The notes under the pieces were generated by a model. It was not told where the DNA came from, did not search any database, and worked only from the letters and a program-made list of their open reading frames with translations. The position numbers and the translations under genes are program-made. Below, one piece after another: positions 61,901 through 64,000 of a stretch of DNA of 64,000 bases; position 1 is the first letter of the stretch; the number at the start of each line of letters is the position of its first letter. Origin of the DNA: Chloroflexota bacterium (GTDB lineage Bacteria > Chloroflexota > Anaerolineae > JAAYZQ01); the NCBI GenBank assembly GCA_018606645.1, contig JAGVRI010000007.1:62001-126000 (forward strand), in the 5' to 3' direction.

Positions 61901-62005
61901 CTCGGCAAGCAGCCGATCGGCGGGGTGACGCTCCAGATCCAGGTGCCGTGGGAGCGCGGCCCCTTCCCCAAGCTGCCACCCACCGACACCCACGTGCGCC
62001 GCTGA
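58964..62005 (+). CDS. M4 (thermolysin-like) metallopeptidase without signal peptide
   Basis: This 1013-residue protein starts at GTG 58964 behind AAAAGGAGATAAGAC. Residues 1-230 look like an M4 propeptide (FVDATTGERFLFAP at the end). The catalytic part (about 250-640) has VDAHHLVRQQYEWYN, the zinc motif HEYQH (427-431) and the third ligand in GAVHEGLSDVFG (E458). A CARDB-like beta domain (YCRVRNVGDQQANDVTVTF, about 690-830) and a further ~190 residues follow. The N-terminus is charged, with no signal peptide, which is unusual for M4 enzymes. It may be exported by another route or act inside the cell. Confidence 0.88.
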   Translation: MENITSEQKALLERLRYIDPNVEVEWNDVRGVAASIRGRLGFQPGPEPEGKLWTFLQQFERLVGPPGLAECLKPLRRMSDDLGWVHLVYAYVREGVELYGAKLAVHAPPNGEILEIESGLWRDVEVDIAPQIEPGQVEEIALKRIAPLHDFDLLRRQAAKHEAPFPLTDPPRLVIYPWQGKLRLAWTTYGYSDLDEREGERVEAPYITYGQIFVDATTGERFLFAPTMQTAETAATGSGLAVTPLTGTHTTRTLNVVRVDGGSTYRLKDTTHNRNIVTFDVACSASYDWNTEIGSALKGGTLPVSEDTDGDHNWNRLPANTTAAERTAGQQPEVDAHHLVRQQYEWYNAVAGGRDGWDAGLFPNPPVPPQVINVVAHCRAPGGSCQENNAYKWSYKSNGTWVYWLAFMDATGTGYDYMAGSRFIVAHEYQHAITDFSFEDANGNPGLTYDGWLGAVHEGLSDVFGLLTTDDWLPARDISHATPPLIFRNLVYPRDNTCYDGNNLDHFDDRNTNAGFYARGTILAHCAYLMGKGGVHQRAARTPVLIPVPGLGRTTMGGKDMPKAACIWYRALAVRFGTSASSTGMPADDEQVFRTLRTAVVRAAEDLYGAGSPEHRNTILAFYAVGLHPTDTHYGPDVTFLRWGIDWELSRPYVGLTSPNYASLDLFVNNNGGSGWNALINVINPATGLPTDFENTVYCRVRNVGDQQANDVTVTFDYAKAGTATWTWQPVLDKNGNPQVLNIGSLAAGASNFPDSAQNSPPIAASVKWCIPPLAPGEVVDHFCLRAKVTASNDVNPHNNEVQSNIAYADYSPPGLARAVLIAGNPDPERSIPLRLTVEHSLPKGWKVSLGKIDRRRWLKPGEERPFELAVAMAPGADKELVPPLDGDLYGEMYGDYRGRFEGALVETLLDGFRLWGQFSTILEDKIPIAGRFEGEVDLGSGEVRGIVVGPHPEKAGAEIKVELNAWLRPWRRVEVGQWLGKQPIGGVTLQIQVPWERGPFPKLPPTDTHVRR

Positions 62006-62015
62006 GTGACATCGT

Positions 62016-62053
62016 CCCAGGCCCTGGGAGCCTTAAGGTCCTCAGGGCCTGGG
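62016..62053 (+). terminator. Hairpin after the M4 peptidase gene
   Basis: CCCAGGCCCTG pairs with CAGGGCCTGGG, 10 bases after the stop. No long T run, so termination strength is uncertain. Confidence 0.55.
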
Positions 62054-62237
62054 AACCTTCTGTCCGCCACGGCCTCATGCACGCGAAAGACACCCATCTT
62101 AACCGCTCACCGTATCACCCCCCACCTCGGCCACCCCCGCCACCTGATCAGCGCCGGCCTGACTTAGCCGCCTGGCACGCGCCGCACGCTATCCTGGCGC
62201 CCTCCCATTCGCTGTGCAAATCCTCTGTTCAGGGAAC

Positions 62238-62266
62238 TTGATTGATTATGTGGCTGACCGTATAAT
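62238..62266 (+). promoter_or_regulatory. Leaderless promoter of second radical SAM gene
   Basis: TTGATT (62238-62243), 17 bases, TATAAT (62261-62266). The GTG start at 62273 is seven bases after the -10 box, where transcription should begin. Confidence 0.7.
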
Positions 62267-62272
62267 AGCCGT

Positions 62273-63610
62273 GTGGTGAATAAGGGAGAGGTATTGCTGA
62301 TCAACCCCTGGATTCATGATTTTGCCGCCTATAACCTCTGGATCGAGCCGGTAGGCATGTTGACGCTGGCGGCCGCCTTGAGTGAAAATGGATACGGTGT
62401 GACGGTGGTGGACTGCCTGGCTCCCCATCCAGGTATGCTCCGCCCCCGGCCTGATGGTTCCGGCAAATTCCTGAAGACGGTGATACCCAAGCCGGCGGCG
62501 GTGGCCATGGTTCCGCGTCGGTACGGCCGGTATGGGTTGCCGCTGGAACCATTCAAGGCGGCGCTGGCTGCCGCGCCACGACCTGATCTGGTCCTCGTTG
62601 CCTCGGGCATGACCTACTGGTACCCTGGAGTCGTCGAAGCGATCCAACAGGTCCGGGCGCAGTGGGGCGCTGTGCCCGTGGCATTGGGAGGCATCTATGC
62701 CACCCTTTGCCCCGACCACGCTCGCCAGTACTCCGGAGCTAACGAAATCCTGGTCGGGCCGGCCGTCGAGGCCGCTCTGCGCCTGGCCGACCAGGTGACC
62801 GGCTCCCGTTCGGAACCGGAGCGGTATCAGGCACCTTCTGCCTGGCCCCCGCCGGCGCATGAGCTGGCGCCGCGCCCTTTTGCCGGGCTGATCACCTCCT
62901 GGGGATGTCCGTACCGCTGTACCTATTGCGCCAGCCATCGCCTGCATCCCGATTTTGTCCAGCGTGAACCGGCGGTAGTGGTGGCCGAGATCGGCGCCTG
63001 TCTGGCGCGAGGCGTCCGACACCTGGCGTTCTACGACGACGCGTTGCTGCTCCATGCCGAACACCACCTGGTGCCGATCTTAAGGGAGGTGATCGATCGC
63101 GGCTGGCAAGTCTCATTCCACACCCCCAACGGACTCCATGCCGGCGCCATTACCCCGTCGGTGGCGCTCTGGATGCGCCAGGCCGGATTCGTCACCGTCC
63201 GGCTCTCGCTGGAGACGATCGATCCGGCCCGTCAGCGACATACCGGCGGCAAGGTGACCCTGGATCAATTTGAGCAAGCCGTCTGGAATTTGAGGGCCGC
63301 TGGATTCCGGGCCGGGGAGTTGGGCGCGTATATCCTGGCCGGGTTGCCCGACCAGCCTCTCTCCGAAGTGGAGGAAACGGTTCGCTTTGTCCATCGCTGC
63401 GGCGTGCAGGCCAAACTGGCCCTCTTTTCCCCGATCCCCGGCACGCCGGATGGAGACCGGGCTCTTCCGCCCCAGACCGACCCGCTATGGCACAACGACA
63501 CGGTCTACCCCTACCGCCTGGGGGAAGAATATGTCCAGGAACTGCAGCGGATCAAGCAGTTGGTGAAAGAAGGGAATGAGCGCCTGAAACGTCAGACAGG
63601 GGACGCCTGA
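62273..63610 (+). CDS. B12-binding radical SAM protein
   Basis: This 445-residue protein starts with tandem GTG codons at 62273 and 62276 on an apparently leaderless mRNA. The cobalamin-type N-terminus (EPVGMLTLAAALSENGYGVTVVD, VALGGIYATLCPDHA) is followed by the radical SAM site SWGCPYRCTYC and YDDALLL, LSLETIDPARQRHTGG and YILAGLPDQPLSEVEETVRF. It is shorter than the radical SAM protein at 57188. Substrate unknown. Confidence 0.9.
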   Translation: MVNKGEVLLINPWIHDFAAYNLWIEPVGMLTLAAALSENGYGVTVVDCLAPHPGMLRPRPDGSGKFLKTVIPKPAAVAMVPRRYGRYGLPLEPFKAALAAAPRPDLVLVASGMTYWYPGVVEAIQQVRAQWGAVPVALGGIYATLCPDHARQYSGANEILVGPAVEAALRLADQVTGSRSEPERYQAPSAWPPPAHELAPRPFAGLITSWGCPYRCTYCASHRLHPDFVQREPAVVVAEIGACLARGVRHLAFYDDALLLHAEHHLVPILREVIDRGWQVSFHTPNGLHAGAITPSVALWMRQAGFVTVRLSLETIDPARQRHTGGKVTLDQFEQAVWNLRAAGFRAGELGAYILAGLPDQPLSEVEETVRFVHRCGVQAKLALFSPIPGTPDGDRALPPQTDPLWHNDTVYPYRLGEEYVQELQRIKQLVKEGNERLKRQTGDA

Positions 63611-63633
63611 ACGGACCTCGTTCCCTCCCTGCG

Positions 63634-63680
63634 GTGAGCCTTCAAACGGTTCTCCGGCTAAAGCCTTGACTCCGGGAGTT
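63634..63680 (+). repeat. Dispersed repeat A copy
   Basis: GTGAGCCTTCAAACGGTTCT then CCGGCTAAAGCCTTGACTCC, matching the full units at 22735 and 54246. Confidence 0.65.
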
Positions 63681-63699
63681 GAGCCGATTGGCACGCGTT

Positions 63700-63728
63700 T
63701 TGACAACCCTGACCGACCGTGCTAAAAT
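63700..63728 (+). promoter_or_regulatory. Promoter of HAD hydrolase gene
   Basis: TTGACA (63700-63705), 17 bases, TAAAAT (63723-63728). Confidence 0.7.
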
Positions 63729-63752
63729 GAGTTTATCGGGAGGCGATGGCGC

Positions 63753-64000
63753 TTGAACGAGAAGCAGCAGAACCCCGGGCAGGCTGGTGCGGACGGGATC
63801 GGTGTTGCATCCCATATCCGCACCATTTTGTTCGATTTCGACGGCACGTTGGCGTTCCATGATCCGGATAGTTTCGACGTGGTCCGCGCCTTTTGCGCCG
63901 AGATCGGTCAACCTCTCAGCCAGGAGGCCGAGCGCCAGGGCCGGCGGATGCGGCACCAGTATTTTGTGGACCCCGATATCCTGGAGCAGATCAGCACTCT
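63753..64000 (+). CDS. HAD-superfamily hydrolase, N-terminal part
   Basis: The first 82 codons of a gene cut by the window end. It starts at TTG 63753 with GGGAGG nine bases upstream. HAD motif I, ILFDFDGTLAFHD, is complete with both aspartates. An ATG at 63746 is in another frame and gives no sensible protein. The rest of the protein lies outside the window. Confidence 0.8.
   Translation, partial: MNEKQQNPGQAGADGIGVASHIRTILFDFDGTLAFHDPDSFDVVRAFCAEIGQPLSQEAERQGRRMRHQYFVDPDILEQIST

Overview
The window is GC-rich bacterial DNA that reads as a member of the Chloroflexota, probably Anaerolineae-like. I infer this from gene content, not from a marker tree. Supporting features are archaeal-type isoprenoid genes with an isopentenyl phosphate kinase, a secreted protein ending in a YLPVTLKR-type tail, a glycosyltransferase-39 protein with tandem beta-sandwich modules, BTAD and ROK regulators, a YvcK protein beside gap and pgk, and many intergenic palindromic repeats. 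Promoters are plainly sigma70-like (TTGACA, 16-18 bases, TATAAT), and some genes appear to be transcribed without a leader.

1-9.0 kb: a type III-A (Csm) CRISPR operon on the minus strand: cas10, a HEPN-NACHT NTPase, csm2, csm3, csm4, csm5, then a structured RNA resembling an IscB omega-RNA (HEARO) and the start of a Csx15-like gene cut by the window edge. The HEPN-NACHT gene sits inside the effector operon with tight spacing and its own strong ribosome binding site. It is the best candidate here for an undescribed defence component. No CRISPR array, cas1, cas2 or cas6 is present. 9.1-10.2 kb is a broken IS4-type transposase.

10.3-34 kb: a HAD hydrolase and a 2-hydroxyacid dehydrogenase; a ROK regulator with a clear operator driving a sugar ABC transporter; a thioredoxin/DsbD fusion and an AlaX editing protein; a metallo-beta-lactamase-fold protein, a DUF362 ferredoxin protein and a Gfo/Idh/MocA oxidoreductase; a minus-strand cell-envelope set (B12-radical SAM, glycosyltransferase 2, flippase-like protein); then yvcK, a CBS protein, gap and pgk; four tRNA genes (Leu, Cys, Gly, Phe); and a YprB-type exonuclease.

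34-42 kb: metG behind a long structured leader with a terminator, rplY, and a five-gene operon (ubiX, ubiD-like, aconitase X large and small subunits, isopentenyl phosphate kinase). This operon matches the lower half of the archaeal mevalonate pathway that goes through trans-anhydromevalonate 5-phosphate. It is followed by tRNA-Ile2(CAU) and tRNA-fMet genes.

42-54 kb (minus strand): an M50 protease with TPRs, a small beta-sandwich protein, a large glycosyltransferase, a LysM/M23 peptidase, a DUF192 protein, an HD phosphohydrolase and an alkaline-phosphatase-superfamily enzyme in a tightly packed run, then an adenosine-specific kinase, a secreted protein and an SGNH hydrolase.

54-64 kb: a BTAD regulator divergent from a cluster made of a 68-residue coiled-coil peptide, a B12-binding radical SAM protein and an M4-type metallopeptidase with no signal peptide. 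A second B12-radical SAM gene on a leaderless promoter follows, then a HAD hydrolase cut by the window end. The peptide, radical SAM and protease set is a second candidate for an undescribed system.
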